A stretch of DNA of 7,325 nt, from contig JAAFGW010000141.1 of the NCBI GenBank assembly GCA_010365175.1, positions 1-7,325 of the forward strand. Direction: 5' to 3'. A program made the position numbers and the translations under genes. Origin of the DNA: Sulfuriferula multivorans (GTDB taxonomy: Bacteria > Pseudomonadota > Gammaproteobacteria > Burkholderiales > Thiobacillaceae). This document shows positions 7,148-7,325 of this stretch, one piece after another (position 1 is the first letter of the stretch; the number at the start of each line of letters is the position of its first letter). The notes beneath the pieces were generated by a model. It did no database searches. It saw nothing but the letters and a program-made list of their open reading frames with translations, and was not told where the DNA came from.

Positions 7148-7325
7148 TTAGTCAGTGACCAGTTTGTTGCGTGACATCAAGTCTGTGATGATTGCATCGT
7201 TGTTGGCAAACCCAGTGATCAAATCCACACCATTCAGCGTAATGGTCTGATCCTCAGACGCTGCGGAATAGCCACCCGAGAAACCCCCTGTGCTGCTGAC
7301 GTGCACCACGGTGTCGGCGCCTGAT
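7148..7325 (-). CDS. C-terminal end of a type I secreted adhesin (LapA/RTX-type), partial
   Basis: Only the last 58 codons are inside the window, ending in TAA at 7148-7150; the gene continues beyond 7325. The tail begins SGADTVVHVS, passes through a Gly/Ser-rich stretch (STGGFSGGYS) and ends with ITLNGVDLITGF, AIITDLMSRNKLVTD at the extreme C-terminus. The pattern NGVDL-...-dLl..gKLvTD is the uncleaved C-terminal secretion signal of large type I secreted repeat proteins (the VCA0849-type C-terminal target domain). By family knowledge these are giant surface adhesins read out by an ABC transporter, membrane fusion protein and TolC pore. The neighbouring TolC, LapG and LapD genes make it the likely LapG substrate. 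The N-terminal retention domain with the LapG site (often a di-alanine) would lie outside the window, so that link is not directly shown. Confidence 0.85.
   Translation of the reverse strand, partial: SGADTVVHVSSTGGFSGGYSAASEDQTITLNGVDLITGFANNDAIITDLMSRNKLVTD

Noticed and set aside
1..7325. CRISPR array, tRNA/rRNA genes, insertion sequence or prophage remnants
   Set aside because: No regularly spaced repeats, cloverleaf-like stretches, transposase motifs or terminal inverted repeats were seen on either strand.

Overview
The window comes from a moderately GC-rich Gram-negative proteobacterium. The signs are a TolC-type outer membrane protein, signal peptides, a class II release factor of proteobacterial type, and a Lap-type (c-di-GMP controlled) adhesin system. 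The overall style fits Betaproteobacteria, or possibly Gammaproteobacteria. I cannot name the genus from sequence alone.

Layout: (1) bases 1-173 hold no supported gene, apart from a possible C-terminal scrap of a plus-strand gene at the very start. (2) 174-1805, minus: prfC, peptide chain release factor RF3, a housekeeping translation gene. (3) 1958-3850, minus: a TolC-family outer membrane channel with an extra C-terminal NTF2-like domain and a basic, cysteine-containing tail. A GAAA-tetraloop hairpin lies directly behind its stop codon. (4) 3851-4149: a 299-base divergent promoter region. (5) 4150-4803 and 4829-6745, plus: a two-gene lapG-lapD unit. LapG is a periplasmic transglutaminase-like cysteine protease. 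LapD is an inner-membrane c-di-GMP receptor with degenerate GGDEF and EAL domains. (6) 6780-7106, minus: a small conserved protein of unknown function. (7) 7148-7325, minus, running off the window: the last 58 residues of a type I secreted adhesin, ending in a recognisable secretion signal.

Read together, 1958-7325 is one side of a Lap adhesin locus. By analogy with Pseudomonas fluorescens, the large adhesin is exported by a type I secretion system whose outer membrane pore is a TolC/LapE protein, and stays anchored there. When c-di-GMP is high, LapD holds LapG inactive and the adhesin remains on the surface. When c-di-GMP falls, LapD releases LapG, which clips the adhesin N-terminus and frees the cell from its biofilm. 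The ABC transporter and membrane fusion partners (LapB, LapC) and the adhesin body are not in this window. The least explained parts are the TolC-NTF2 fusion and the small gene directly behind the adhesin.
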